Shown: positions 9,313-17,243, counted from the stretch's first letter. The stretch is DNA of 28,861 bases from Methylomarinum sp964442675 (GCA_964442675.1 CAYUAE010000007.1:1-28861); one strand, 5' to 3'. Numbers and translations: made by a program. The notes: generated by a model from the letters alone, not told the origin.

Positions 9313-10263
9313 ATGACCAGAAAAACAAACCGATGCATCCCCAAACCACCGGCAAAGGATCGTATCGAACCCTTGCCGTGGCAAAGCCCCAAGCCGCTGG
9401 AAGAAGACCCGGACGCCCCGCATCGCGTCCATAAAATCATGACCAGCCCCAGCTACCGGCAGGCCGATGAAGATGTCGATTTTTTACAGAGTGACCCGGT
9501 TCGGCCCACACGCCTGCAACTGGATTTTTTGAAACCTGAATTATTGATGCAAGACCACGGCATCAAACACACCATCGTCGTTTTCGGCAGCACCCGTATT
9601 GTTGAACCCGTCGTCGCTAAACGCCGCGTTCAGGCACTGACCGAAGCCTTAAATAATACTCCCCATAATGAAACCTTAAAAAAACGCCTGGCAATCGCCA
9701 AACGTATTCAAGATAAAAGCCGCTATTATGATGTCGCCCGTGAATTCGGCCAGATTGTCGGAAAATCAGGTCATGGTGCACACGACTGCCGCTTACTTAT
9801 CATGACTGGTGGGGGACCCGGCATGATGGAAGCTGCTAATCGAGGCGCTTACGATGTTGGCTCAAAAACGATTGGCTTGAATATCACCCTGCCGCATGAA
9901 CAATATCCCAATCCTTATATCACACCAGAATTATGTTTTAAATTTCACTATTTCGCCTGCCGAAAAATGCATTTCCTGCTACGCGCCAAAGCCTTGGTCG
10001 TATTCCCCGGTGGTTACGGCACCCTGGACGAATTATTTGAAACGCTGACCTTGATTCAAACCCGCAGTATGCCCGCCGTTCCCATCATTCTGGTCGGAGA
10101 AAACTACTGGAAACAGGCTGTCAATTTCGACTTTTTAATGGATGAAGGCGTTATCGACCCGGAAGACCTGGAATTATTCTGGTTTGCCGAAACCGCCGAA
10201 GACATCTGGGACGATATCAACAACTGGTATCTCGCCAAAGGCGAAACCTTGTTTGGCTGCTGA
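9313..10263 (+). CDS. LOG-family Rossmann-fold protein (TIGR00730-like), long form
   Basis: The 316-residue protein carries the LOG / 'lysine decarboxylase-like' signature: TGGGPGMMEAANRGA (glycines 166-168, 170) and PGGYGTLDE (232-240), the phosphate-binding and catalytic motifs. Characterised LOG enzymes hydrolyse nucleoside 5'-monophosphates such as cytokinin or AMP nucleotides to a base and ribose-5-phosphate; they do not decarboxylate lysine. About 150 residues precede the core, including a proline-rich basic start and a helical stretch at residues 100-140. This marks a longer variant than the roughly 190-residue LOG proteins. It is last in the four-gene run, 12 bases after the phosphorylase. 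Substrate is unknown. Confidence 0.85.
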   Translation: MTRKTNRCIPKPPAKDRIEPLPWQSPKPLEEDPDAPHRVHKIMTSPSYRQADEDVDFLQSDPVRPTRLQLDFLKPELLMQDHGIKHTIVVFGSTRIVEPVVAKRRVQALTEALNNTPHNETLKKRLAIAKRIQDKSRYYDVAREFGQIVGKSGHGAHDCRLLIMTGGGPGMMEAANRGAYDVGSKTIGLNITLPHEQYPNPYITPELCFKFHYFACRKMHFLLRAKALVVFPGGYGTLDELFETLTLIQTRSMPAVPIILVGENYWKQAVNFDFLMDEGVIDPEDLELFWFAETAEDIWDDINNWYLAKGETLFGC

Positions 10264-10328
10264 AGCGATAGAGAAAAATTCAAGCAATTACGTTTCAAAA
10301 ACCTTCTCTGGCAACAATTAAACTTTTT

Positions 10329-10369
10329 TTGTCACCCTCAGTCTAACGTCTACCATTCGTCAGAATGGT
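10329..10369 (+). promoter_or_regulatory. Candidate promoter with overlapping 18-bp palindromic operator upstream of the SmbP-like gene
   Basis: TTGTCA (10329-10334, five of six to the -35 consensus) and TACCAT (10351-10356, four of six to -10) are 16 bases apart. A perfect inverted repeat, ACCATTC-GTCA-GAATGGT (10352-10369), covers the -10 and the likely start point. It ends 27 bases before the ATG. No T-run follows, so it is not a standard terminator. An operator for a dimeric repressor, or a 5'-leader hairpin, are the two readings. The promoter call is by eye and weak; the palindrome itself is exact. Confidence 0.4.
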
Positions 10370-10396
10370 CATCATCACTTCTGAGGAGGAATAACA

Positions 10397-10735
10397 ATGA
10401 CTATAAAATCCATCGTACTCGCATCAAGTGCTTTTTTATTGTCCTCCAGCATCGCTTATGCCGGCGAACATCACAGCGCCAATGCCTTAGAGCATGCTGC
10501 GGTTGCCGCCAGCCATGCGGAAAAAGGCCATCTGGAGCTAATTAAAGAACACAGTAAAGAGGCCTTACATCATGCTAAAATGGCGGCCCAGGAACATCAT
10601 GAGAGAAAAATGCATATGGATATGGCTATAAAAAAACTTGAAGAAGCGATTGATCATGCCAATAAAAAGCACAGCAATCGTGCATCTAAAGCAGCACATA
10701 AAGCCTTAGAACATATTCATAAATCATTTGATTAA
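10397..10735 (+). CDS. smbP: SmbP-like small periplasmic metal-binding protein
   Basis: The 112-residue protein has a Sec signal peptide (hydrophobic residues 5-20, AYA|GE cleavage expected after residue 22). The mature part is about 90 residues, entirely helical in character and very rich in histidine (16), alanine, lysine and glutamate. Histidines recur at roughly heptad spacing, as in the SHAEKGH and KEALHHAK stretches. This matches SmbP of Nitrosomonas europaea, a small periplasmic helical-bundle protein that binds Cu2+, Ni2+ and Zn2+. It has an excellent ribosome site, GAGGAGG, 7 bases before the ATG, suggesting high expression. A role in metal buffering is inferred from the family. It lies after a 133-base gap with its own candidate promoter, so it is probably a separate transcript from the LOG gene. 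Confidence 0.8.
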   Translation: MTIKSIVLASSAFLLSSSIAYAGEHHSANALEHAAVAASHAEKGHLELIKEHSKEALHHAKMAAQEHHERKMHMDMAIKKLEEAIDHANKKHSNRASKAAHKALEHIHKSFD

Positions 10736-10744
10736 ACTATAAAA

Positions 10745-10770
10745 ACTGACAGAAAGGGATTTCAGTCAGT
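10745..10770 (+). other. Hairpin just after the SmbP-like gene
   Basis: ACTGAC (10745-10750) pairs with GTCAGT (10765-10770). After one A-A mismatch, GAAA pairs with TTTC around a GGGA loop. It starts 10 bases after the stop codon. No uninterrupted T-run follows (ACTTACTGTCTTTT), so termination would be weak. It could partly terminate, or protect the 3' end of an abundant smbP message. Confidence 0.4.
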
Positions 10771-10810
10771 ACTTACTGTCTTTTCAGACTCTGCCTTAAC
10801 GCTTACAGCC

Positions 10811-11164
10811 ATGCCCCCCAAAAAACTTTTTTTCATTCGTCTGTTAATTATTTCTCTAGCCTTATGCGGCCTGATTTATCTTTTCCACCCTGCGGCCGGA
10901 CAATTCAGCCTTATTATCAATGGCCAGCCCATTGGTGAACCTCTCGCTCATTTTGCTCTATTGCCAATTTTTCTGGGTATTTTAGTCTTTACTGGATTTT
11001 TAATGCTGCTGAGCTTTTTAGGTGCCGGTCTCATACTTTTTATACTGACAATCAGCTTTTTTCTAGGTGGATTATTTTTTATGCTGCCTTTTGCCTGGCC
11101 ATTCCTGGCCTTTTTATTTCTGATTTACCTGCTCATTCTTCCACTGGACAGTTCTGACAATTGA
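10811..11164 (+). CDS. Small hydrophobic membrane protein, unknown function
   Basis: The 117-residue protein has no recognised domain. One membrane segment lies at about residues 7-25, followed by a short polar, probably periplasmic, stretch around residues 26-46. Two or three more hydrophobic segments fill residues 48-110. There is a basic N-terminus (PPKK) and a short acidic end. No clear ribosome site precedes the ATG. The stop overlaps the TTG start of the peptidase gene by 4 bases (TTGA), so the two are translationally coupled and probably act together or share regulation. It is real by context and composition; function is not inferable. Confidence 0.65.
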   Translation: MPPKKLFFIRLLIISLALCGLIYLFHPAAGQFSLIINGQPIGEPLAHFALLPIFLGILVFTGFLMLLSFLGAGLILFILTISFFLGGLFFMLPFAWPFLAFLFLIYLLILPLDSSDN

Positions 11165-11934
11165 TAGCATTCTGGAAAAGACTTTATTACGCTTATCTGC
11201 TGCGCCACTATGCCATTCCTTTTTCCTTATGGGAAAAGGTTACCAAAAACCTGCCTTTAATCACGACATTATCGCCTGCAGAAAACACCCGCTTACGTGA
11301 ACTGAGCAGTCTTTTTCTCTATCAAAAAGAGCTTTCAGGAAAAAACATCCAGCTCACCGACACTATGCGCGTCACTATCGCCAGCTATGCCTGTCTGCCC
11401 ATTCTTAATCTGGGATTCGAACACTTGAAAGGTTGGAATACAGTACTGATTTATGGCGATGCATTTTATGTGAGCCGCGATGAAATGGATAGCCAAGGCA
11501 TCGTTCATCATAAAGACGCCGTACTGAGTGGAGAAGCCTGGCTGCAAGGCCCTGTTATTTTAGCCTGGGAAACGATTCAACGGGATCTACAAAATCCTGA
11601 ACGCGGGCAAAATGTCATCATCCATGAAATTGCACATAAACTGGATATGTCAAATGGCAAAGCCAATGGCATGCCGGCGTTACATCACGACATGTCTACT
11701 CGAGACTGGACCGACAGCTTCAGCAAGACCTATGCATCAATGCAAAAACGCTATGCACATCACCGACATATTTGTCTCAACCCTTATGCACTAACCGCAC
11801 CGGCCGAGTTCTTTGCTGTCTGTAGTGAGTCTTTTTTTTGTACGCCTGAGCACTTTTATCAGAATGTTCCGAACATTTACCGGCAACTTTGTCTTTATTA
11901 CCGGCAAGACCCACTATCGCGCCTCAACCCTTAA
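11161..11934 (+). CDS. mtfA: MtfA-like zinc-dependent peptidase (M90 family)
   Basis: The 257-residue protein has HEIAHKLD (H155, E156, H159), the gluzincin zinc site, and APAEFFAVCSESFF, where E216 corresponds to the third zinc ligand of E. coli MtfA. Length and the spacing between motifs agree with MtfA, a cytosolic aminopeptidase that binds the glucose repressor Mlc and thereby affects ptsG. No PTS gene is in view, so that regulatory role may not apply here. The start is taken as TTG because it overlaps the upstream stop (TTGA) and gives the usual N-terminus (IAFWKRLYYAYLL). The gene converges on tpx, with 22 bases between the stops. Confidence 0.85.
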   Translation: MIAFWKRLYYAYLLRHYAIPFSLWEKVTKNLPLITTLSPAENTRLRELSSLFLYQKELSGKNIQLTDTMRVTIASYACLPILNLGFEHLKGWNTVLIYGDAFYVSRDEMDSQGIVHHKDAVLSGEAWLQGPVILAWETIQRDLQNPERGQNVIIHEIAHKLDMSNGKANGMPALHHDMSTRDWTDSFSKTYASMQKRYAHHRHICLNPYALTAPAEFFAVCSESFFCTPEHFYQNVPNIYRQLCLYYRQDPLSRLNP

Positions 11935-11956
11935 CATAAATTGCCATCAGGCCTGC

Positions 11957-12451
11957 TTACAACGCCTCCCAGGCAGCTGCATAGTCAGGCTCTTCGGCAA
12001 TTTCACTAACCAGTTCGGTGTAGCGTACCGTATTATCGGCATCGATAATCACCACGGCACGGGCGGTCAGGCCTTTTAACACACTATCGACCAGGGTGAT
12101 GCCATAATCTTGGCCAAAGCTAGCGCGAAAACAGGACAACGGCACAATATCTTTCAGCCCTTCGGATTCACAGAAACGGCTTTGGGCAAACGGCAAATCA
12201 GCGGAAATGGTCAGCACCACGGTATTTTCAAGCTTTGCCGCTTTCTGGTTGAATTTTCGGGTAGAAATCTGACAGGTCGGTGTATCCAAGCTGGGGACGA
12301 TATTCAATAATTTTATTTTTCCCTTGTAATTATGCAAGGAGACGTCCTTCAGACGTGTACTGACCAGTTTAAAATCAGGTGCCTTGCTGCCAACAGCAGG
12401 CAATTCCCCACAGGTATGAATAGGTTTACCTTGAAATGTTATCGTTGCCAT
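11957..12451 (-). CDS. tpx: Thiol peroxidase Tpx (atypical 2-Cys peroxiredoxin)
   Basis: The 164-residue protein matches the Tpx subfamily along its length. The peroxidatic cysteine is C60 in PSLDTPTC, followed by STRKFN; the resolving cysteine is C94 in RFCESEG. These correspond to C61 and C95 of E. coli Tpx. Such enzymes reduce H2O2 and alkyl hydroperoxides with thioredoxin. Start at ATG, with AGGA 8 bases upstream. It lies 58 bases downstream of der on the same strand; it may have its own promoter, but none is clear. Confidence 0.95.
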   Translation of the reverse strand: MATITFQGKPIHTCGELPAVGSKAPDFKLVSTRLKDVSLHNYKGKIKLLNIVPSLDTPTCQISTRKFNQKAAKLENTVVLTISADLPFAQSRFCESEGLKDIVPLSCFRASFGQDYGITLVDSVLKGLTARAVVIIDADNTVRYTELVSEIAEEPDYAAAWEAL

Positions 12452-12509
12452 AATGATGATCCTAAAAGAAATACGCTTAACATTTGCGCTGGCTTAATGA
12501 GACCGCGAT

Positions 12510-13904
12510 TTATTTTTTACGCTTGCTGAATTTAACCAGCCGACGGCGTTTTTTCTGCTGTCGTTCAGTCAGTTTATTGCGCTGTCCTTTGAATGGATTT
12601 TCCGGTGATTTAAACACCAATTTAACCGGTGTTCCTTTCAGATCCAGCTGTTGTCGATAATAATTCATCAGATAACGCCGATAGGCATCGGGCAGCGCAT
12701 CGGTCTGTACGCCATGAATCACGACGACGGGTGGATTGCGGCCACCTTGGTGAGCATATTTAAGTTTAATCCGTCGTCCTCGCACCAGCGGTGGTTGATG
12801 CGCTTCTACCGCGTCTTTCAAAATCCGCGTCAGCACCGGCGTAGACATATCAATCATCGCCGCATCGTATAATTCATGCACCACATCGAACAATTTACCG
12901 ACACCACTGCCATGCAACGCTGAAATAGGATGTTTTTCGGCAAACTCCAGAAAGGGTAATTTGCGCTCAATCTGTTTTTTCACCCGTTCTTTTTGTTCCG
13001 GACTGATACCATCCCATTTATTCAATCCAATAATCAGCGCCCGCCCTGCTTCCAGAATCAGGCCGAGTAAATGCGCATCCTGGTCGGTCACGCCTTCCCG
13101 TGCATCGATCAGATAAATCACCACATTGGCTTTTTCAATCGCCTGCAGCGATTTGATAATACTAAACTTTTCGATTGCCAGTGAAACCCTTGCCTTACGC
13201 CGCATGCCGGCGGTATCGATCAGGGTAAACTTCTGCCCATTGCGTTCGAACGGAATATAAATACTATCGCGGGTCGTTCCGGCTTCATCAAAAACCACCA
13301 CCCGCTCCTCACCTAATAAACGATTGACCAGGGTTGATTTGCCGACATTCGGACGACCCACGATAGCGATACCGATACCGCCCGTTTCGGCGTCATCATC
13401 TTCAGCAGTAACCTCAGGAATGAGCTCATCAATACGCGCCAGCAATTCACCCACACCACGGCCATGACTGGCGGCGATCGGCACCGGTTCACCCAAGGCC
13501 AGACTATAAAAATCGCCAGTCGCAATCTCAGCATTAACGCCATCGATTTTATTGGCAACCAATACCACAGGCTTGTTCCGTCGCCGCAAGGAATCGGCAA
13601 TCATTTGATCGGCAGCATTCAGTCCGGCCCTGGCATCCACCAGAAAAAACACGACATCGGCTTCTTCCAGCGCAACCTCGACCTGTTTACGGGCAAAACT
13701 GTCGATACCGTCTTTGTCATCGACGATACCACCGGTATCCACCACCAGACAATCTCGATGGCCGCGTTTAACCCGGCCATATTGTCGGTCTCGCGTGAGT
13801 CCGGGATAATCGGCCACCAGCGCCTCGCGGCTGCGGGTCAAATAATTAAACAAGGTGGATTTGCCGACATTCGGCCGCCCGACCAGGGCAATAACAGGTA
13901 ACAT
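12510..13904 (-). CDS. der: Ribosome biogenesis GTPase Der (EngA)
   Basis: The 464-residue protein has two tandem GTPase domains. Each has the GRPNVGKST P-loop, at residues 9-17 and at about 180, and its own NKxD motif (NKID, NKWD). A C-terminal KH-like domain and a very basic tail (QQKKRRRLVKFSKRKK) follow. Der acts in late 50S subunit assembly. I chose the ATG whose A overlaps the bamB stop (TGATG), because AGAGGA sits at good distance there; the GTG one codon upstream would be too close. The overlap implies translational coupling with bamB, the usual order in gammaproteobacteria. Confidence 0.97.
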   Translation of the reverse strand: MLPVIALVGRPNVGKSTLFNYLTRSREALVADYPGLTRDRQYGRVKRGHRDCLVVDTGGIVDDKDGIDSFARKQVEVALEEADVVFFLVDARAGLNAADQMIADSLRRRNKPVVLVANKIDGVNAEIATGDFYSLALGEPVPIAASHGRGVGELLARIDELIPEVTAEDDDAETGGIGIAIVGRPNVGKSTLVNRLLGEERVVVFDEAGTTRDSIYIPFERNGQKFTLIDTAGMRRKARVSLAIEKFSIIKSLQAIEKANVVIYLIDAREGVTDQDAHLLGLILEAGRALIIGLNKWDGISPEQKERVKKQIERKLPFLEFAEKHPISALHGSGVGKLFDVVHELYDAAMIDMSTPVLTRILKDAVEAHQPPLVRGRRIKLKYAHQGGRNPPVVVIHGVQTDALPDAYRRYLMNYYRQQLDLKGTPVKLVFKSPENPFKGQRNKLTERQQKKRRRLVKFSKRKK

Positions 13905-15085
13905 CACTTTCCTCTGACCCGGTAGGCGGCTAAAGAACCATCCCGGGCTAAAACATAAACGGTTTTATCAACCACTAAGGGTTGTGCATCGATTGCCGCG
14001 TCACTTAAACGGATACGCGCTAATTGCCGGCCATCGCTGGATGACAACCAATGCACATAGCCTGCAAAATCGCCTACCACGACATAATCGTCATATACAG
14101 TCGGCGCCGATAATTTACGGTATTGCAATTCGTCCTGTTTCCATAACGATGCGCCATTGCGTTGATCTAATTGCCAGACTTCGCTGTCTTTATCACTGAC
14201 ATACAAATAACGCCAATCCGCACTCATCCCTGATTTGCTGGAAACATCGGCATTCCTCCACAAGATATCGCCATCGACTTCCAGCACGCCGAAAGTTCCG
14301 GCCTGAAAACTGGAGACAAAAACGACGCCATCGGCTTCTATCGGGTCGGCATCCAGATCGATCAATCTATCGACCTCAGAACGTCCGGTCGGTATCGCGA
14401 TGGTCGATTCCCACATCAATTTGCCATCGGTGAGCCGTAAGGCCAACAACTTTCCATTGGCGAACCCTGCAATGACATTGCCTTCCACCACTACCGGCCG
14501 ACTCAGGCCACGAATACTCAGCGCCGGAACATCGCGCTCAAATATCCACAGTTGCTTGCCATCTTTTTCACTCAACGCAAAAACTTTGCCATCGATAGTG
14601 CGGATGATCACAATACCGTCTGATACCACAGGAGCTGCCAACACTTCACTGGAAACCTGAGCTTTCCAGCGCAGCTCACCGGTTTCAAGCGACAAGGCGA
14701 TAACTTCGGCATGACTCGACCCCATGATCACCGTCTCCTCGCCCACTCCAGGGCCAGCCGAAAGCAGCATGTCGGTATCCTGCGACCAAATTTCATCGCC
14801 CGTTTTTAAATCCCGCGCCAATACCAGCCCTTCACGGTCACCTGCAAACAATTTGCCATAACTGATCGCCAGTCCCAGCTTTAAATAGTATTCTCCGGCG
14901 CCATCGCCAACACTCTGTTGCCAGATTTTTTCGATTTCAATTTCAGGCTTGTATTCGATTAAAGCGGCCGGTGGATTGCTATTATCTTCCCCGCCCATCA
15001 TGCCAGTCAGAAAGTTCTTACCTTCATCCAATACGGCACAGCCATTGGCCAAAAACAATGTTATCAGCAGTAAAATCGCTCGCAT
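13904..15085 (-). CDS. bamB: BamB, beta-propeller lipoprotein of the outer-membrane assembly complex
   Basis: The protein is 393 residues from the ATG at 15085 (E. coli BamB has 392). The start is MRAILLLITLFLANGC, a lipoprotein signal with the lipobox cysteine at C16. The frame continues 9 codons upstream to a TTG, which would bury the signal, so the internal ATG is preferred. The rest is a run of PQQ/WD-like blades with recurring GxVxAL..TG...W patterns (LALDLKTGDEIW-type repeats), forming an eight-bladed propeller. BamB supports outer-membrane protein folding by BamA in the periplasm. It sits between yfgM and der, the conserved order. Confidence 0.93.
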   Translation of the reverse strand: MRAILLLITLFLANGCAVLDEGKNFLTGMMGGEDNSNPPAALIEYKPEIEIEKIWQQSVGDGAGEYYLKLGLAISYGKLFAGDREGLVLARDLKTGDEIWSQDTDMLLSAGPGVGEETVIMGSSHAEVIALSLETGELRWKAQVSSEVLAAPVVSDGIVIIRTIDGKVFALSEKDGKQLWIFERDVPALSIRGLSRPVVVEGNVIAGFANGKLLALRLTDGKLMWESTIAIPTGRSEVDRLIDLDADPIEADGVVFVSSFQAGTFGVLEVDGDILWRNADVSSKSGMSADWRYLYVSDKDSEVWQLDQRNGASLWKQDELQYRKLSAPTVYDDYVVVGDFAGYVHWLSSSDGRQLARIRLSDAAIDAQPLVVDKTVYVLARDGSLAAYRVRGK

Positions 15086-15112
15086 CACAGGTCGCCTGTC
15101 GAAAATAATCAA

Positions 15113-15760
15113 TTATTCAGACTCTGAAACAATTTCGGCCGCCGTTATATCATCCAGCTTAAATTGTATAAAAGGCGAATTAGAGCCTGAACGTAAGGCG
15201 CTGGTATAGGCGGTTCTCGCTTCTGCCAAACGGCCTAAGCCCACATATAAATCGCCGGTTAATTCATCATATATTCCGGCAAAACCTTTTGTTGTCTCAG
15301 GGTCAGCCATCGCAATCAACTGTAAGCCTTCTTCATATTTTTTGCTGGCCAGTTTCACCCGCACTAACCGGATCCGTGCCAGATTACTGATTTCGCTATC
15401 AGCCGTTTTCATCAGCTTATCCAACGTCGTTTCTGCCTCCGCCAGTGCATTTTTTGCCACCTGACTTTTAGCCAAAAATAACTGGGCATAAGCGGCATAA
15501 GCGGTAGAGGCATATTTTTGCTGTAATTGTGCGGCAATTTTCTCCACATCGCTATCATTGCCTGCGGCGCTGCGCTTCAAAATCTGATCGTACAATGCTG
15601 AAGCCTTGAGCGCTTGTTCCTGTTTGTAACTCTTCCAGTAATCCCAACCTAAAACGACGGCAATCGCCAAACCAATGCCAACCAGTGTTGAGGTGCCATT
15701 TTCTTTCCACCAGCGCTTTAGCGCTTCGACCTGTTCTTCTTCAGTATCATAAATTTCCAT
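15113..15760 (-). CDS. yfgM: YfgM-type TPR protein, ancillary SecYEG-associated periplasmic factor
   Basis: The 215-residue protein has a short cytoplasmic N-terminus (EIYDTEEEQVEALKRWWKENG), a single membrane anchor at about residues 23-41, and a periplasmic tetratricopeptide-like domain. This is the family's diagnostic architecture. In E. coli, YfgM associates with SecYEG and PpiD and helps pass secreted proteins to periplasmic chaperones. The bamB lipoprotein start follows 27 bases downstream, so they are one transcript. Upstream toward hisS lies a 199-base spacer with a large palindrome, which may separate yfgM-bamB-der from hisS. Confidence 0.9.
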   Translation of the reverse strand: MEIYDTEEEQVEALKRWWKENGTSTLVGIGLAIAVVLGWDYWKSYKQEQALKASALYDQILKRSAAGNDSDVEKIAAQLQQKYASTAYAAYAQLFLAKSQVAKNALAEAETTLDKLMKTADSEISNLARIRLVRVKLASKKYEEGLQLIAMADPETTKGFAGIYDELTGDLYVGLGRLAEARTAYTSALRSGSNSPFIQFKLDDITAAEIVSESE

Positions 15761-15815
15761 GTTATTTCCTGTTTAATCTGTATCTAGTCAGCGTACTTTA
15801 ATAAAATAAATGCCA

Positions 15816-15921
15816 TTTAATATCAGTTGCTTACGGAAGAAGCGTATGTGACAAGGATGTCACATTCAAGCCTACACGGATGTATTGACGGCGTCTTCTG
15901 GAGTAAGTGGCTGATATTAAA
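15816..15921. repeat. About 106-bp imperfect palindromic element with two internal hairpins
   Basis: The outer arms TTTAATATCAG (15816-15826) and CTGATATTAAA (15911-15921) are perfectly complementary. Pairing resumes inward after 3-base mismatches: CTTAC with GTAAG, then AGAAG with CTTCT. Inside are two smaller hairpins: ATGTGAC-AAGGAT-GTCACAT (15846-15865) and TACA-CGGA-TGTA (15873-15884). The whole can fold as a three-way junction on either strand. It fills most of the hisS-yfgM spacer, 38 bases after the hisS stop. It has no coding capacity and no T-run, so it looks like a non-coding palindromic repeat of REP/MITE type rather than a terminator. Copies elsewhere in the genome cannot be seen from here. 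Confidence 0.75.
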
Positions 15922-15959
15922 CACCTAAATATGTTGAGTAGTTACTTTAATCTTTAGAT

Positions 15960-17243
15960 TTAAGATTGCTTCCACTGTCGCAGAGTCGTCGTCAATTGAT
16001 CAAGCGACATATTTTTTTGTTCATCATCGCTGCGCAATGGTTTCAGGCTGACGAGCTGCTTTTGTGCTTCATCTTCACCGATAATCACGCCAAACTCGGC
16101 ACCACTTTTGTCAGCCTTTTTAAATTGGCTTTTAAAACTGCCACCGCCACAGTGCAGCACGACTTTCAAGCCAGGAACCTCATCCCGCAACGTCTCGCTT
16201 ACCCGCATCGCAAAATGTGCCGCATTTTCGCCGACATTGATAACATAGACATCGACGCCAGCGTCCGGTTGAAAGTCTTCCTGCTGTTCGACCAAGGCCA
16301 GCAAGCGCTCCATACCCAGTGCAAAACCGATAGCGTAGTTATTTTTTCCGCCTAATTGTTCAATCAAGCCATCATAACGGCCACCCGCACAAATCGTCCC
16401 TTGTGCGCCCAATTTATCAGTCACCCATTCGAACACAGTCTTGCCATAATAATCCAGCCCGCGAACCAGACGTGGATTGATCACATACGCAACGCCTAAC
16501 TCATCCAGCAAACCGGTTAAGGTATTAAAATGATTCAGACTGTCTTCACCCAAAGAATCCATCAGAGCAGGTGCATTTTTCAGCATCGACTGCATAGCCG
16601 GGTTTTTGCTATCTAAAATACGCAATGGATTGGTTTCAAGCCGTCGCAGACTATCGTCATCCAGTTCATCTAAATGTTGATTAAAATAAGCGACCAGTTT
16701 TTCGCGATAAAGCTGCCGTTCGGCCAGCGTCCCGAGCGTATTCAGTTGCAATTCCAAATCAGGCAGAATACCGAGTTTTTTCCATAAACGATGACTCAAT
16801 AAAATAATTTCAGCATCGATATCAGGGCCAGCCATACCATAGGTTTCAATACCCAATTGATAAAACTGGCGATAACGGCCTTTTTGCGGCCGTTCATGCC
16901 GAAACATCGGCCCCATATACCACAGTCTGTGTACCTGGTTATGCAGCAGGCCATGTTCTAAGCAGGCACGCAAGCAGCCGGCGGTGCCTTCCGGCCTTAA
17001 GGTCAAAGAATCGCCATTGCGATCGTCAAAGGTGTACATTTCCTTTTCGACGATATCGGTCACCTCGCCGATAGAGCGCTTGAATAATTCGGTTTTTTCG
17101 ACAACAGGCAAACGGATTTCCTGATAACCATAACTGTCGAGTACCGATTTGATAATGCCTTCTACTTTATGCCAAAGCGGCGATGTCTCGGGCAGAATGT
17201 CGTGCATGCCTCGAATGGCCTGAATAAGCGGTTGTTTTGCCAT
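15960..17243 (-). CDS. hisS: Histidyl-tRNA synthetase
   Basis: The 427-residue protein is a class II aminoacyl-tRNA synthetase that charges tRNA-His in the cytoplasm. Seen: an IRGMHDILP start, TLRPEGTAG, the motif 2 region MFRHERPQKGRYRQFYQLGIE, the histidine-specific motif LVRGLDYYGKTVFEW, and motif 3 GGRYDGLIEQLGG...GFALGMERL. An anticodon-binding domain fills the last 100 residues. Length agrees with E. coli HisRS (424). It starts 18 bases after the pilF stop on the same strand. Confidence 0.97.
   Translation of the reverse strand: MAKQPLIQAIRGMHDILPETSPLWHKVEGIIKSVLDSYGYQEIRLPVVEKTELFKRSIGEVTDIVEKEMYTFDDRNGDSLTLRPEGTAGCLRACLEHGLLHNQVHRLWYMGPMFRHERPQKGRYRQFYQLGIETYGMAGPDIDAEIILLSHRLWKKLGILPDLELQLNTLGTLAERQLYREKLVAYFNQHLDELDDDSLRRLETNPLRILDSKNPAMQSMLKNAPALMDSLGEDSLNHFNTLTGLLDELGVAYVINPRLVRGLDYYGKTVFEWVTDKLGAQGTICAGGRYDGLIEQLGGKNNYAIGFALGMERLLALVEQQEDFQPDAGVDVYVINVGENAAHFAMRVSETLRDEVPGLKVVLHCGGGSFKSQFKKADKSGAEFGVIIGEDEAQKQLVSLKPLRSDDEQKNMSLDQLTTTLRQWKQS

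Noticed and set aside
10264..10330. Terminator after the LOG gene (AGAGAA...TTCTCT and a T7 run)
   Set aside because: The six-base arms are about 38 bases apart and the T-run is not next to the stem, so it is not a convincing terminator.
11948..11955. CAGGCCTG palindrome between mtfA and tpx as a bidirectional terminator
   Set aside because: Eight bases with no loop and no T-run; expected by chance.
15086..15112. A bamB start at the TTG next to the yfgM stop
   Set aside because: It would put nine residues before the lipoprotein signal; the ATG at 15085 gives a proper signal and the usual length.
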